Part shown: piece after piece, positions 33,068-41,082 of the stretch
Layout of the letters: every line of letters begins with the position of its first letter
How positions within the stretch are numbered: the stretch's first letter is position 1
Source of the DNA: Martinezella hainanensis
Lineage (GTDB): Bacteria > Pseudomonadota > Alphaproteobacteria > Rhizobiales > Rhizobiaceae
Assembly (NCBI RefSeq): GCF_900094555.1
Contig: NZ_FMAC01000018.1
Coordinates: 33,573 to 97,572 of the forward strand
Length of the DNA stretch: 64,000 nucleotides
Reading direction: 5' to 3'
The notes under the pieces: model-generated
What the model was told of the DNA's origin: nothing
Seen by the model: the letters and a program-made list of their open reading frames with translations, nothing else
Database searches by the model: none
Position numbers and translations under genes: made by a program

Positions 33068-34135
33068 TTAATTGATCAAACTTATGTCCAATGCCGGATG
33101 CTCACCGTGGATTTCGGTTTTGACGAGCGTCTTGGCAGCTCGCATGCCCTTTTCCGAGGATGTCAGAACGATAATAGCGTCACGTGATTGCAGGTCGGCC
33201 AGAACCAGAGACCGGAAACCCGGATTGCTTCCCCAATGGAAGAGTGAAACCGGCTTGTTGCGGGTTTCAACCCCCCAACCCAATCCCCAGGCGAGACTTG
33301 TGGACTGCCAAAAACTTTCCCATGACGTTGGCAGTGTGACCAGGTTGGCTACCGTTGAGGACAGCATCGTCTCGTCATTCAGCAGGCTTTCGAGAAAGCG
33401 GGCGTAGTCGTTGGCGGTGATATAAAGCGAGCTTGATGCGATTTCAAAAGGAAACCGGAGTTGCCGCGGGGAACCGACAACAAGGCGGGGCCGGATCGCG
33501 TCGGTGATCTTGAAAGCACTGTTGGTCATCTGGATCGGGCCGAACAGATCTTGCTCGGCCAACTCCTGCAATGGATGACCGGAAATGGTTTCGAGAATAT
33601 GCTGAAGAAGTACATATCCTTCACCGGAATATTGCCAACGCGAGCCGGGAGTGAATTCGGGAACAAGCGGTGCTGAAGGAGACCAGTTGGGAAATCCGGC
33701 CGTATGCGAAAGCAGCATTCTCGGTGTTATCAGGCGCAGAACTTGAACGGGAACGACATCCACAATTGGAGCAGCTTTAAGAGCAAAAATATTCTGGTGG
33801 TGTGGGTATCCGTTCGGCAACAACTGATCGAGCGGTGTATCAAGTGTCAACTCCCGCCTCTCGACCATTCGCAAGGTCATGAATGCGACCAGCGGCTTTC
33901 CGAGGGATGCGGCTTGATAGACAGCATCACCCGGGGGTGATGTCCCAGTGCTTGAGGCTGAAAATGTTTCCGCTACTCGCCCGTCCTTCAGCGTTGTGAC
34001 CGCAATGGAGCAATTCTCGCTTTCGGTAGCTAATTGTGTCGTCAGTTCAGCAAGGGTTTCTGAAGCAGAGCTATGGCCTGCGTATAGATTGGCAACAAGG
34101 GCGCCAAAAATGAATGATCGTCTGTCAACGGGCAT
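33068..34135 (-). CDS. Beta-lactamase-fold serine hydrolase, exported
   Basis: This protein of about 355 residues belongs to the class C beta-lactamase/esterase (S12) family. ASLGK carries the SxxK nucleophile, YSGEGY the second-motif Tyr, and HWG near the C-terminus replaces KTG. ATG at 34135 gives MPVDRRSFIFGALVA, an RR-type (Tat-like) signal. The frame can be read to 34156. It lacks features of a true beta-lactamase and is more likely an esterase or D-amino peptidase. No partner gene is obvious. Confidence 0.85.
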   Translation of the reverse strand: MPVDRRSFIFGALVANLYAGHSSASETLAELTTQLATESENCSIAVTTLKDGRVAETFSASSTGTSPPGDAVYQAASLGKPLVAFMTLRMVERRELTLDTPLDQLLPNGYPHHQNIFALKAAPIVDVVPVQVLRLITPRMLLSHTAGFPNWSPSAPLVPEFTPGSRWQYSGEGYVLLQHILETISGHPLQELAEQDLFGPIQMTNSAFKITDAIRPRLVVGSPRQLRFPFEIASSSLYITANDYARFLESLLNDETMLSSTVANLVTLPTSWESFWQSTSLAWGLGWGVETRNKPVSLFHWGSNPGFRSLVLADLQSRDAIIVLTSSEKGMRAAKTLVKTEIHGEHPALDISLIN

Positions 34136-34156
34136 TTGCTCTCCCAATTCAAGCAC

Positions 34157-34838
34157 CTGTCACTTGAGAGACGACTATCTCTCGCTCTTTGCTGCGAAGG
34201 TGCCGCGAAAATCCCGACTAAAATTGGGCTTTATCAGCAGATTTTTGTAACGATTTTCGTTTCACTCGATTTATGCGGCAAGCCAATCAAAATTAATTCG
34301 CCAGTTCAGCTCGAGATCGAAGCGTCCGTCAGGATTGATTGTCGTGGCAATAGATCAAAGGCGTGAGGTTGCGAGAGCCGTCCTGCGTCATTCGCTCTGC
34401 TCATTTTGGCCCATCAACGGCCTGAAACATTTGGGTGTCCACGTAGCTCGGTGATGGCTAAAGCAGGTGCAATGCCAACGGGGAGGTCTCCCGTTCACGG
34501 TGCGTGGTTCGATGAACAGGAAACGGATGCCGAAGCGTCCGACGACGCTTAGATTGGGGGCGTAGCGCCGTCGGACACTGCACTAGCCAGATCCGGGTGG
34601 CGTCCAATCTGGCAAAAGCACTCTGCCATCTACCGAAGGTTTAGTTAAGCTGCCCGAATGGATGGGGATCGGGTTGTTTCACAGCCACAGCTAATTGCTT
34701 GACATGCCTTGCCTCATCGGGGCAAGCTGATGATTGGACCGCTCCGAAGTACCGTCCGTCATATTAAAAATGCACAACCATTGAATACATTAGAATATGC
34801 GATGTATCTGCGAGGATATGACGCAACTTTGGTGGCAA
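34157..34838. other. Intergenic region containing repeat R2
   Basis: These 680 bases hold the promoter side of the serine hydrolase, repeat R2 (34510-34672) and then upstream DNA of a small gene. No further gene is seen. Confidence 0.4.
34510..34672 (+). repeat. Direct repeat R2
   Basis: Second copy of R1 (31458-31613), about 75 percent identical by eye with small indels. Distance between the copies is about 3 kb. Confidence 0.7.
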
Positions 34839-35054
34839 ATGGCGCGATACAATTTCAAGGTACGGGATGAATTCAAACGCATTTTGGCAAAAAGCCATAT
34901 TGAAGAAGACGATCAATTGACGGCCTGCCGAGCCGTCGCCATGGCGCTCGCCACCTTTGCCTTCAACGCGAAAGCGCCTCCGAGCACATCTGTTGAACTG
35001 GAAGATTCGTCGGGCAACCGTGTCGCTGTCATCACCCTGCTTGTCGAAACGTGA
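34839..35054 (+). CDS. DUF6894-like small protein
   Basis: ATG at 34839 gives a 71-residue protein starting MARYNFKVRDEFKRI, which resembles the small rhizobial family that begins MPRYYFDVRDG, with a middle CRAVAMALATFAF helix and the end VAVITLLVET. In-frame ATGs at 34797 and 34818 exist; I prefer the one that matches the family. The typical glycine/aspartate loop after the first strand is altered, so the match is moderate. Role unknown. Confidence 0.5.
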   Translation: MARYNFKVRDEFKRILAKSHIEEDDQLTACRAVAMALATFAFNAKAPPSTSVELEDSSGNRVAVITLLVET

Positions 35055-35125
35055 GGCCGGTTTCGCAGTCGGAACAGTCATAGCGGAATCTGCCGAAAGG
35101 CTGAGGTCGAATGGAAGGCCGAGGG

Positions 35126-35425
35126 TTACCCGCTCGGCCCCGCCGCCATGATGCGCTCGATGACCTCTGGTTCGCATTGCGCGTCGACCAGGAATTGGCG
35201 AATACCACCGACCTGCGAGCGAACGTCGGCAAGGAAATCCTGGAGGTTTTCGATTCCGCGATCGGTGAAGGCTATGATGCTCCCGTCCGCCCTATCGCTG
35301 ACATGGATCATTTCGCCTTCATCAATATTCTCCGAGTTGCGGGCGACTTCCGCCAGCAACTCGATATTCTCATTGATGAGTTCCGCTATATAGTCCATCG
35401 CGTAAAAGAGGGTTGGGCGAGCCAT
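35126..35425 (-). CDS. Hypothetical protein, 99 residues
   Basis: This is an acidic, soluble, mostly helical protein: LFYAMDYIAELINENIELLAEVARN, DGSIIAFTDRGIENLQDFLADVRSQ. ATG at 35425 follows GAGAAG at a reasonable distance. It lies 32 bases downstream of the cold shock gene in the opposite reading sense of the DUF6894-like gene. I do not recognise a family. Confidence 0.55.
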   Translation of the reverse strand: MARPTLFYAMDYIAELINENIELLAEVARNSENIDEGEMIHVSDRADGSIIAFTDRGIENLQDFLADVRSQVGGIRQFLVDAQCEPEVIERIMAAGPSG

Positions 35426-35457
35426 GCTGAAGCTTCTCGTGCGCCTCAGGCGCAGAG

Positions 35458-35661
35458 TTAGAGGACATTGACGTTTTCCGCCTTCGATTCTCCGGTCCTG
35501 CGGTCCTGGCCGAGATCATAAGCAACTTTGGTGCCCTTATCGAGGGAGCCGTTGCTCTGCAGCGCAGAAATGTGAAGGAACACGTCTACCCCGCCATCAT
35601 CGGGAGCGATAAATCCGAACCCTTTTTCGTTGTTGAAGAACTTGACGGTACCGACAGGCAT
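35458..35661 (-). CDS. Cold shock domain protein
   Basis: The 67 residues form a complete cold shock domain with both RNA-binding motifs: GTVKFFNNEKGFGFI (RNP1) and DVFLHISAL (RNP2). It binds single-stranded RNA and DNA and melts secondary structure. Rhizobia carry several copies; a plasmid-borne one is not unusual. The untranslated leader probably lies in 35662-35820, where no other gene is seen. Confidence 0.95.
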   Translation of the reverse strand: MPVGTVKFFNNEKGFGFIAPDDGGVDVFLHISALQSNGSLDKGTKVAYDLGQDRRTGESKAENVNVL

Positions 35662-35845
35662 GATGCTTCCTTTTTGACAACCTTGGTGAGCAGCGACTAT
35701 GACGTCACGCGAGAATTTATATTTCCTGCTATGCAGGATTGCAAATGCTTATTGGCGCAACGCTGAAGCGGCACACACAGCAATAACACCGGATGTCCAA
35801 AACTTTGCCTCTGTCAAACACGAATGATCTTGAGGCGATGTATTG

Positions 35846-36064
35846 TCAATGCAGCAATACTGAAGGCTCGCGTATTGGAAGACCGTCCATCACGGCATCC
35901 ATATAATTGTCTGCGAGTTCGAGGAGAGCTACCGCTACCATTTCAGGCTCCCAGCCAATCTCGAGAAGTTCATTTACAGCGGCGTCGATGGTCTGACGAA
36001 GTTGCTCTCGACATAGCTGCCTCGCGTGCTCCGAAAAGCCGATTAGCCGTTCTTTTCCTGGCAT
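35846..36064 (-). CDS. Hypothetical protein, 72 residues
   Basis: I chose ATG at 36064 (MPGKERLIGFSEHARQ) because GGGGAG lies about ten bases before it; the extension to 36133 has no such signal. The product is a small helical protein, LCREQLRQTIDAAVNELLEIG, with a WEPEMVAVALLELADNYMD segment typical of small rhizobial proteins of unknown role. Confidence 0.55.
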   Translation of the reverse strand: MPGKERLIGFSEHARQLCREQLRQTIDAAVNELLEIGWEPEMVAVALLELADNYMDAVMDGLPIREPSVLLH

Positions 36065-36323
36065 AACGTAGCTCCCCTGTAACGACTTTGCCTCCGGTTT
36101 TCGTAAAGATATGGCGAAGTTACCGGCAGACAACCACTACAAGGCTAACTTTTGACTGCAATGCCGCCAGCTCATGAGTGGCGCGACTAGTTAATTCGAG
36201 AAATCAATTAAAGATTGTAAATAATTGATCTGTCGTTGCAATGTGTGATCGACTATCTTGCCTCTGTTGGGGGAGACGCGAGTCTGTTCGGCTGAGCGTC
36301 TCGAACGTATGGAGCAAATGTTT

Positions 36324-36761
36324 ATGACAAGTTTTATTGAGAAATGGTCCGCCAAGAAGGCCGAAAAGCCGAAGCCAGGCGCGCGCAATGCGATTGAGAC
36401 CTTTCAGCTGAGGGTAGCGGCGCAAAAGGCGTATCTGGAAGAATACGAGCGTGATACCTCGGGTTTTAAGAAATGGCGTTCGACTTGGTTCCAGCGGGTT
36501 CCCGGCGGCTTTGGCGTCAGCGTTGGTCGTGATGCGGTTAGCGCAGGGGCAGATTTGAGCTATGTCGTCGTCGAAACCGTGAAGGAAGTTGCCGAGTTTC
36601 TCGATGATCTCGCCCAGCATGCCGAACGCGATCTTGGTTTCCAGAAGGCGCTCGAGGACAACCGCTCGCGCCGTGCCGCGCGGCTGAACGCAGCAAAGTC
36701 TTCCGTTAAGACACCACGCGCGAAGCCTGGTCCCAGGGCAAAGCCCAACGCGGTCGAGTAG
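36324..36761 (+). CDS. Hypothetical basic protein, 145 residues
   Basis: ATG at 36324 follows GGAG. The protein begins MTSFIEKWSAKKAEKP and carries a lysine-, alanine- and proline-rich tail (KSSVKTPRAKPGPRAKPNAVE), with amphipathic helices between. The basic tail and helical body recall small nucleoid-type or phasin-like proteins, but I find no diagnostic motif. A good terminator follows at 36797. Confidence 0.55.
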   Translation: MTSFIEKWSAKKAEKPKPGARNAIETFQLRVAAQKAYLEEYERDTSGFKKWRSTWFQRVPGGFGVSVGRDAVSAGADLSYVVVETVKEVAEFLDDLAQHAERDLGFQKALEDNRSRRAARLNAAKSSVKTPRAKPGPRAKPNAVE

Positions 36762-36796
36762 GCCGATAGCCAAAACCATCGCGGAATGCAATGCTT

Positions 36797-36823
36797 AGCC
36801 CGCCGCGCGCGGGCTTTGTTTTT
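36797..36823 (+). terminator. Rho-independent terminator
   Basis: AGCCCGC-CGCGC-GCGGGCT followed by TTGTTTTT, 36 bases after the stop of the preceding gene. Stem of seven G/C-rich pairs and a clear T-run. Confidence 0.85.
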
Positions 36824-37354
36824 CATCCGCTGTGGTCATGCCGACGAATTCGACCTGCCGCTCCATCAATTGCGGAAGCGTAGCCAGCTGCAAAGACTTC
36901 TGAGAGGAGTGTCTGGTAAATTGACTCTCTCCAGATCCCATGGTGAGATCAGCGGCGCAGCCTCGATAAATCTCAATTGCGGGTGGACTTTCGCCCGCTC
37001 TTGAGCGGCTTCAGGTCCACGACATCGTCTGCCAATGGAGCAAAAAACTCCGAAATATCGCAGGCCGCGAAAAGCCATCTCCGGTCTCACGATTGGCGAG
37101 CATGTCAGCACCGTCGCCAAACACGTCAGCACATGGACGGTGGCATTGCATAAGCCGGCGCCACTTGAAGGGTGCACGGTTAATCCCCCCGGGCTAGCGG
37201 GCTCCAAGTCGTTCTGTTAAGCCGTGGACGCAACCAAAAATGATAAATGATGTGAAAGGATTCGAACCCGCGACCAGAATGGTGTGAACGCCTAGGGTCG
37301 ATGGCGCCGGATTTGGGCACAGGGTCAGAAACAGACATGAAACTAGTCTCAGTC
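36824..37354. other. Intergenic region, tRNA-end-like motif inside
   Basis: No gene is recognised. The only notable item is the motif at 37248-37275 that resembles the 3' end of a tRNA gene read on the minus strand (see the motif entry). The rest seems to be decayed DNA between two small gene units. Confidence 0.4.
37248..37275 (-). repeat. tRNA-3'-end-like motif, copy 1
   Basis: On the minus strand this reads GGTCGCGGGTTCGAATCC and continues TTTCACATCA. GGTTCGAATCC is the T-loop consensus of tRNA genes, but no acceptor stem or full tRNA is present. Related words occur at 38211, 46159 and 63176. Confidence 0.5.
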
Positions 37355-37381
37355 ACGTATGGACAAAAGTCGTCCATACGT
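37355..37381. promoter_or_regulatory. Operator of vapBC
   Basis: ACGTATGGAC and GTCCATACGT form a perfect 10-base inverted repeat around seven bases, ending 36 bases before the vapB start. It is placed like the autoregulatory site of VapB-type antitoxins. Confidence 0.75.
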
Positions 37382-37416
37382 ATATACAGCTATTGTCATG
37401 ACAACAAGGGTGTCAC

Positions 37417-37659
37417 ATGCTCAGTATCCGAGATTCGGAAGTTCGCATCTTGGCGGAAACCGTTATGCGCAAACGTGGCGCCTCCAACCTGACCGCGGCT
37501 ATCAAGCTTGCGTTGCAGCACGAGATTGAGCGGGCTGACGAAGCTGTGCCCTTGAAACAGCACGTCGCAGAGATCCGTGCACGAGCACTTGCCAAGGCAA
37601 AGCTCCCACCTGCCCCACCCTTAACGAAAGAAGAACGTGACGCACTGTGGGGTCAATGA
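37417..37659 (+). CDS. vapB: VapB-type antitoxin
   Basis: This 80-residue protein matches the rhizobial VapB/Rv0623-like family: MLSIRDSEVRILAETVMRKRGASNLTAAIK, then a helix LQHEIERADEA, then a toxin-binding tail LPPAPPLTKEERDALWGQ. The start has no strong ribosome binding site. The stop overlaps the toxin start (ATGA). It should repress its own promoter through 37355-37381. Confidence 0.88.
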   Translation: MLSIRDSEVRILAETVMRKRGASNLTAAIKLALQHEIERADEAVPLKQHVAEIRARALAKAKLPPAPPLTKEERDALWGQ

Positions 37660-38072
37660 TGTTCATCGAGACCTCTGCCTTCGTCGCCATCCTTGCCGGA
37701 GAGCCGGAAGCCGATATCTACTTGGACGCGCTCGATGGCGCCGCACGGCGGCAAACTGGCGCGCATGTCCGGCTTGAGGCGACCATCAATCTGGCGCGTA
37801 TTCTTGGGCTGGAGGTCCTTGATGCCCAAGATATGTTTGACGCTTTTCTTCAAGCGGCCAAAATTACCGTGATTCCAATCACCGATGCCATCGCCCGGCG
37901 CGCGGTGGAAGCCTTCGCTGTATACGGCAAGGGAAAGGGTCATCCCGCCCAACTCAACTTCGCCGACTGCCTATCCTATGCTTGCGCGGATACTCTCAAG
38001 ATGCCGATCCTGTTCAAAGGGCGTGACTTTGTAGAAACGAATCTCAAGAGTGCTCTATCCAGCGAGAGCTGA
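37656..38072 (+). CDS. vapC: VapC-type PIN-domain ribonuclease toxin
   Basis: The 138-residue PIN protein has the expected acidic residues: FIETSAFVAIL (first position is Glu in place of the usual Asp), EATINLARIL, and NFADCLSYACA with its Asp. VapC toxins cleave tRNA or rRNA. ATG ATG at 37656/37659 are both possible; coupling to vapB favours the first. The Asp-to-Glu change at the first PIN position is seen in part of the family and does not necessarily inactivate it. Confidence 0.9.
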   Translation: MMFIETSAFVAILAGEPEADIYLDALDGAARRQTGAHVRLEATINLARILGLEVLDAQDMFDAFLQAAKITVIPITDAIARRAVEAFAVYGKGKGHPAQLNFADCLSYACADTLKMPILFKGRDFVETNLKSALSSES

Positions 38073-38402
38073 GCCGCTTCCATCGAGCAACCGTTCAACT
38101 TATATCGAGTGGACGTGCCCGGGGAGCCGCAGCGCCGCCAACATTCGCTACAACACCAACGGCCTAAAGGTTCGGAACCTTTTATGGCATGCTTTTGATG
38201 GAGAACGTGGCTCTTGAAAGGATATGAACCGCCGACCCGCCCCTAGGATAGGCTAAGATATTGAAAGTCTGTTGATTTGATGCGACGGTGACGTCGTGTA
38301 GCATAAGCGCCAATTATGGAACTTCAGCTGGGACTGTGGTTGTAGTGGACGGATTTCGGCCGGCACGCCGCCCCGTGGGTTACTCAGTCATGTTGGGACG
38401 CG
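38073..38402. other. Intergenic region, no gene
   Basis: No ORF with credible start is seen. It includes a degenerate tRNA-end-like word at 38211-38240 and then the left edge of a glycosidase remnant. Confidence 0.35.
38211..38240 (-). repeat. tRNA-3'-end-like motif, copy 2
   Basis: The + strand reads TTGAAAGGATATGAACCGCC, related to copy 1 (TGAAAGGATTCGAACCC). It is less well preserved. Confidence 0.35.
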
Positions 38403-38670
38403 ACACGGTCTTGAGGCCGACGATGATGGTCCCTGCGCCAAGCGTCAGGTCCTTTTGGCGATTCTGGGAGACATACTACGCTGCAACGTGCCGATTGACG
38501 CAGTCGGCATTCAGTCTCATCTGCGCGCCTCCGACACATTCGGACCAAGCTTGGCGCACTTCATCCTCGACGTGCAGAATCTTGGCCCCGACATCGACAT
38601 AACTGAGTTGGCTGTGGACGACAGCTGCCTTGAACCCTCCAGTCGGGACGTAGTTGTTGCAGGCGTCTAA
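38403..38670 (+). pseudogene. GH10 endo-xylanase fragment
   Basis: In one frame this reads RHGLEADDDGPCAKR, then QVLLAILGDILRCNVPIDAV, then GIQSHLRA, DIDITELAVDDS and SRDVVVAGV. This is the C-terminal third of a family 10 glycoside hydrolase: the VPIDAVGIQSHL block and the ITEL motif carrying the catalytic nucleophile Glu. The N-terminal two thirds, including the acid-base residue, are absent and the end is cut before the final helix. It is therefore a dead remnant. It abuts the 3' end of the IolE-like gene. Confidence 0.72.
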
Positions 38671-39617
38671 AAGCGCCACCTCGACCTCACGCTGGGGACG
38701 AATGCGGCGTCCGTGCCAAATATCGCGGCAACATGTGTCTTTGCTTGCAGCACCGCGGTCCTTGGAGGCACGATGGCCGGATCCTGCTCCGCCTCTACCA
38801 CGAGCCATCCCCGATAGCCACTATTTCGCACGAACGCTCCGACCGGAGCAAAGTCCACCATCCCATCTCCCGGAACTGTGAACATCCCCGCACGAACCCC
38901 TGCATTGAAGCTGAGGTCACGGTCGCGGACATCGTCCATCACTGCACGACGAACATCCTTCAAGTGTATGTGCGCGATGCGATCCCCGAAGCGGTCGATG
39001 AGGCGACCATAGTCAAATCCACCGCCGACAGAATGTCCGGTATCCAGAAGAAGGCCGACTTCAGGGCCGGCCTTGTCAAACAGCCGAGAAACCTCGTCAA
39101 ACGTTTCCGCGACCATCATCAGGTGATGATGGTAGGCCAGTTGCAGCCCATAGTCTCCGGCAAGACGTTTCGAAAACTCGCTCAATCGCAAGGCGTAGCC
39201 GGAAACATCCTCGTGGGGCATGATCACTCGCCGCGACATCGGAACGTCGAGAGGCGCTCCAGGCGCCATCATCCCAACCTCTCCGTAGACCATCACGTTG
39301 CAATCCATGGCGCGGAGTAGACCGGCATGGCCTGCGACGGCGCTCGTTTCCTCCTCGACGCTTCGTTCGGCAAGTTCGCCGGAATACCACCCGGATGCGA
39401 GCGCAAGAGCGTAGCGCCCCAGCAAAGGGCGCAGCACGCTTGCTTCGCGCGGAAACTTTCTACCAAGCTCAACGCCCTGATAGCCGACATCCGCCGCATC
39501 GCCGAGACAGGTCTCCAACGAGATATCCGCGCCGAGATCTTCAAGGACGTCATTCGCCCAAGAGAGCGGGCTGACCGCGAGCCTTACGCCCGCCGGCAGA
39601 AAGTCAATGCTGCTCAT
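38667..39617 (-). CDS. iolE: IolE-like inosose dehydratase
   Basis: This 316-residue TIM-barrel protein matches 2-keto-myo-inositol dehydratase: SPLSWANDVLEDLGADISLETCL, QGVELGRKFPREA, SGWYSGELAERSVEEE, VMVYGEV, LAYHHHLMMVAET, GLLLDTGHSVGGG, DLSFNAGVRAGMFTVPGDG and WLVVEAEQDPAIVPP. Metal ligands Glu, Asp, His and Glu sit in these blocks. GGAGG precedes the ATG ideally. The last 15 residues (TDAAFVPSVRSRWRF) differ from the family and coincide with the join to the GH10 remnant, so the natural C-terminus may be lost. It is the last gene of a leftward catabolic cluster. Confidence 0.9.
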   Translation of the reverse strand: MSSIDFLPAGVRLAVSPLSWANDVLEDLGADISLETCLGDAADVGYQGVELGRKFPREASVLRPLLGRYALALASGWYSGELAERSVEEETSAVAGHAGLLRAMDCNVMVYGEVGMMAPGAPLDVPMSRRVIMPHEDVSGYALRLSEFSKRLAGDYGLQLAYHHHLMMVAETFDEVSRLFDKAGPEVGLLLDTGHSVGGGFDYGRLIDRFGDRIAHIHLKDVRRAVMDDVRDRDLSFNAGVRAGMFTVPGDGMVDFAPVGAFVRNSGYRGWLVVEAEQDPAIVPPRTAVLQAKTHVAAIFGTDAAFVPSVRSRWRF

Positions 39618-39677
39618 TTTTTCCTCCGTGATCGCGCCGTGCCAGGCGCGAAATCGACATGTTCGGGGTTGATCGAT

Positions 39678-39980
39678 TTAATAGAATTCGAAGGGAGGTT
39701 TGCTTCCCGTGGTCGATCGCAGATGCTGCTGAAACAGCAGCTTGAACTCCTTGAAGGTGTCGAAGCCGAGGGCGTTTGCCACACGCATGACTGTCGAGGG
39801 CGATACGACGCATTCGCTCGCGAGGGAGCTGATTGTCCCAAACGCTACGATGTCCGGCCGGGCAAGCGCGGTACGGGCAACGCGTTCCTGTTGCTCGGGC
39901 AGCCGCAGACCTGCGGCGACGATCATGCCCTTCAGCTCGCTGACACTCCTTGGCTTGGCCAAGGTCTGATGGGTGCTCAC
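39678..39980 (-). CDS. RpiR-type regulator, HTH domain only
   Basis: GTG at 39980, with GGGAG upstream, gives 100 residues: SVSELKGMIVAAGLRLPEQQERVA, then ISSLASECVVSPSTVMRVANALGFDTFKEFKLLFQQHL. This is the N-terminal HTH of RpiR/MurR regulators (normally about 280 residues). The sugar-binding SIS domain is completely missing: the frame stops at PPFEFY and the IolE gene follows 60 bases later. It is either a truncated gene or a functional constitutive DNA binder. RpiR-type IolR proteins commonly control inositol genes in rhizobia. Confidence 0.75.
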   Translation of the reverse strand: MSTHQTLAKPRSVSELKGMIVAAGLRLPEQQERVARTALARPDIVAFGTISSLASECVVSPSTVMRVANALGFDTFKEFKLLFQQHLRSTTGSKPPFEFY

Positions 39981-40036
39981 GATGCAGGTTCTCCCGTTGG
40001 AACAATGGTGCGCCGGACTACCGGCGCACCATGCTT

Positions 40037-41056
40037 TCATTCGACAATGACCGGTTGCTTCTTCGAGACGGACTCGATGCAGGCCAACGCGAGCGCCAGT
40101 GCATTGCGGGCGTCCGAACCCGTCGGAGCGTCCTTGAGCTCACCTGTTCGGACCGAGCTGACGAAGGAGGCGAGCTGGGCGGTGTAGCCCTGGACGAAGT
40201 GATCGGTATCGCGCCGCCAGGTGTCGTTGGAGACGCCGTCCTTGTCGAACAGCGTCATGCTCGAACGGCGCACGTCACCCATGGTCACCATGCCTCCGGA
40301 TCCGAACACTTCACCGCGGATATCGTAGCCATACATGGCACAGAAATTCGCCTCCGCGACGGCGACGGAACCGTTGTCGAAGCGGATATTCACGACAGCG
40401 GTATCGAGGAACCCCTTCCCCTTCGCATCGGGACGGACAAGTGCGTCCGCCATTGCGAAGACTTCAATGGGCTTGGCTCCGGGATTGAGCCAGAGCAGCG
40501 TATCAAAGTCATGGATGAGGGTTTCGTAGAAGATGGTCCAGAGCGGGATCTTGTCCGGATCGGCTCCGAACGGGCCCGGATCGCGCGTCAGGGACCGGAT
40601 GAGCTGCGGTGCGCCGATCTTGCCGGCATCAATGGCCGCACGGCCTTCTGCGAACGCCTGATCCCAACGACGGTTGAACCCGACCTGAAGCGGCACGCCG
40701 GCTACGCGCGCGGCAGCGATGGCGCGATCCGCATCTTCAAGCGTCAACGCCATGGGCTTCTCGCAAAAGATCGCCTTGCCTGCCTCGACGGCCTGAACGA
40801 GGATATTGGCGTGGAAACGCGCGGGGGTCGCGATGATCACGGCGTCGAGGCCGGGATGTGCGAGAAGATCCGCAACGTCGGTATAGGAAGCATCGACGCT
40901 GAGTTTATCTGCAAGTTTCGCAGCGGCGCCGGGTGCCGGATCGGCGACGGCAACGAGTTCAGCATCGACCAGCCGTCTGACGACGGTTTCGCCGTGGAAG
41001 GAGCCGATGCGGCCAGCGCCAATAAGGCCGACATTGACGGGTTTGATCTTGGGCAT
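40037..41056 (-). CDS. iolG: Gfo/Idh/MocA dehydrogenase, IolG-like
   Basis: This 339-residue NAD-dependent dehydrogenase has the Rossmann motif GLIGAGRIGSFHGETV at 10-25, the catalytic lysine in FCEKPMALT near 96, and an active-site His/Asp region (ETLIHDFDTLLWLNPG near 180). The pattern is that of inositol 2-dehydrogenases, which oxidise myo-inositol or stereoisomers to inosose, the substrate of IolE. It overlaps no neighbour but lies 26 bases from the next gene and is in the same direction. Substrate specificity cannot be read from sequence. Confidence 0.88.
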   Translation of the reverse strand: MPKIKPVNVGLIGAGRIGSFHGETVVRRLVDAELVAVADPAPGAAAKLADKLSVDASYTDVADLLAHPGLDAVIIATPARFHANILVQAVEAGKAIFCEKPMALTLEDADRAIAAARVAGVPLQVGFNRRWDQAFAEGRAAIDAGKIGAPQLIRSLTRDPGPFGADPDKIPLWTIFYETLIHDFDTLLWLNPGAKPIEVFAMADALVRPDAKGKGFLDTAVVNIRFDNGSVAVAEANFCAMYGYDIRGEVFGSGGMVTMGDVRRSSMTLFDKDGVSNDTWRRDTDHFVQGYTAQLASFVSSVRTGELKDAPTGSDARNALALALACIESVSKKQPVIVE

Positions 41057-41082
41057 GGGATTTGTCCTGTGGGTTTACGATG

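Noticed and set aside
37248..37320. Possible tRNA gene on the minus strand
   Set aside because: Only the T-loop word is present. The T-stem does not pair, and no anticodon arm or acceptor stem can be drawn.
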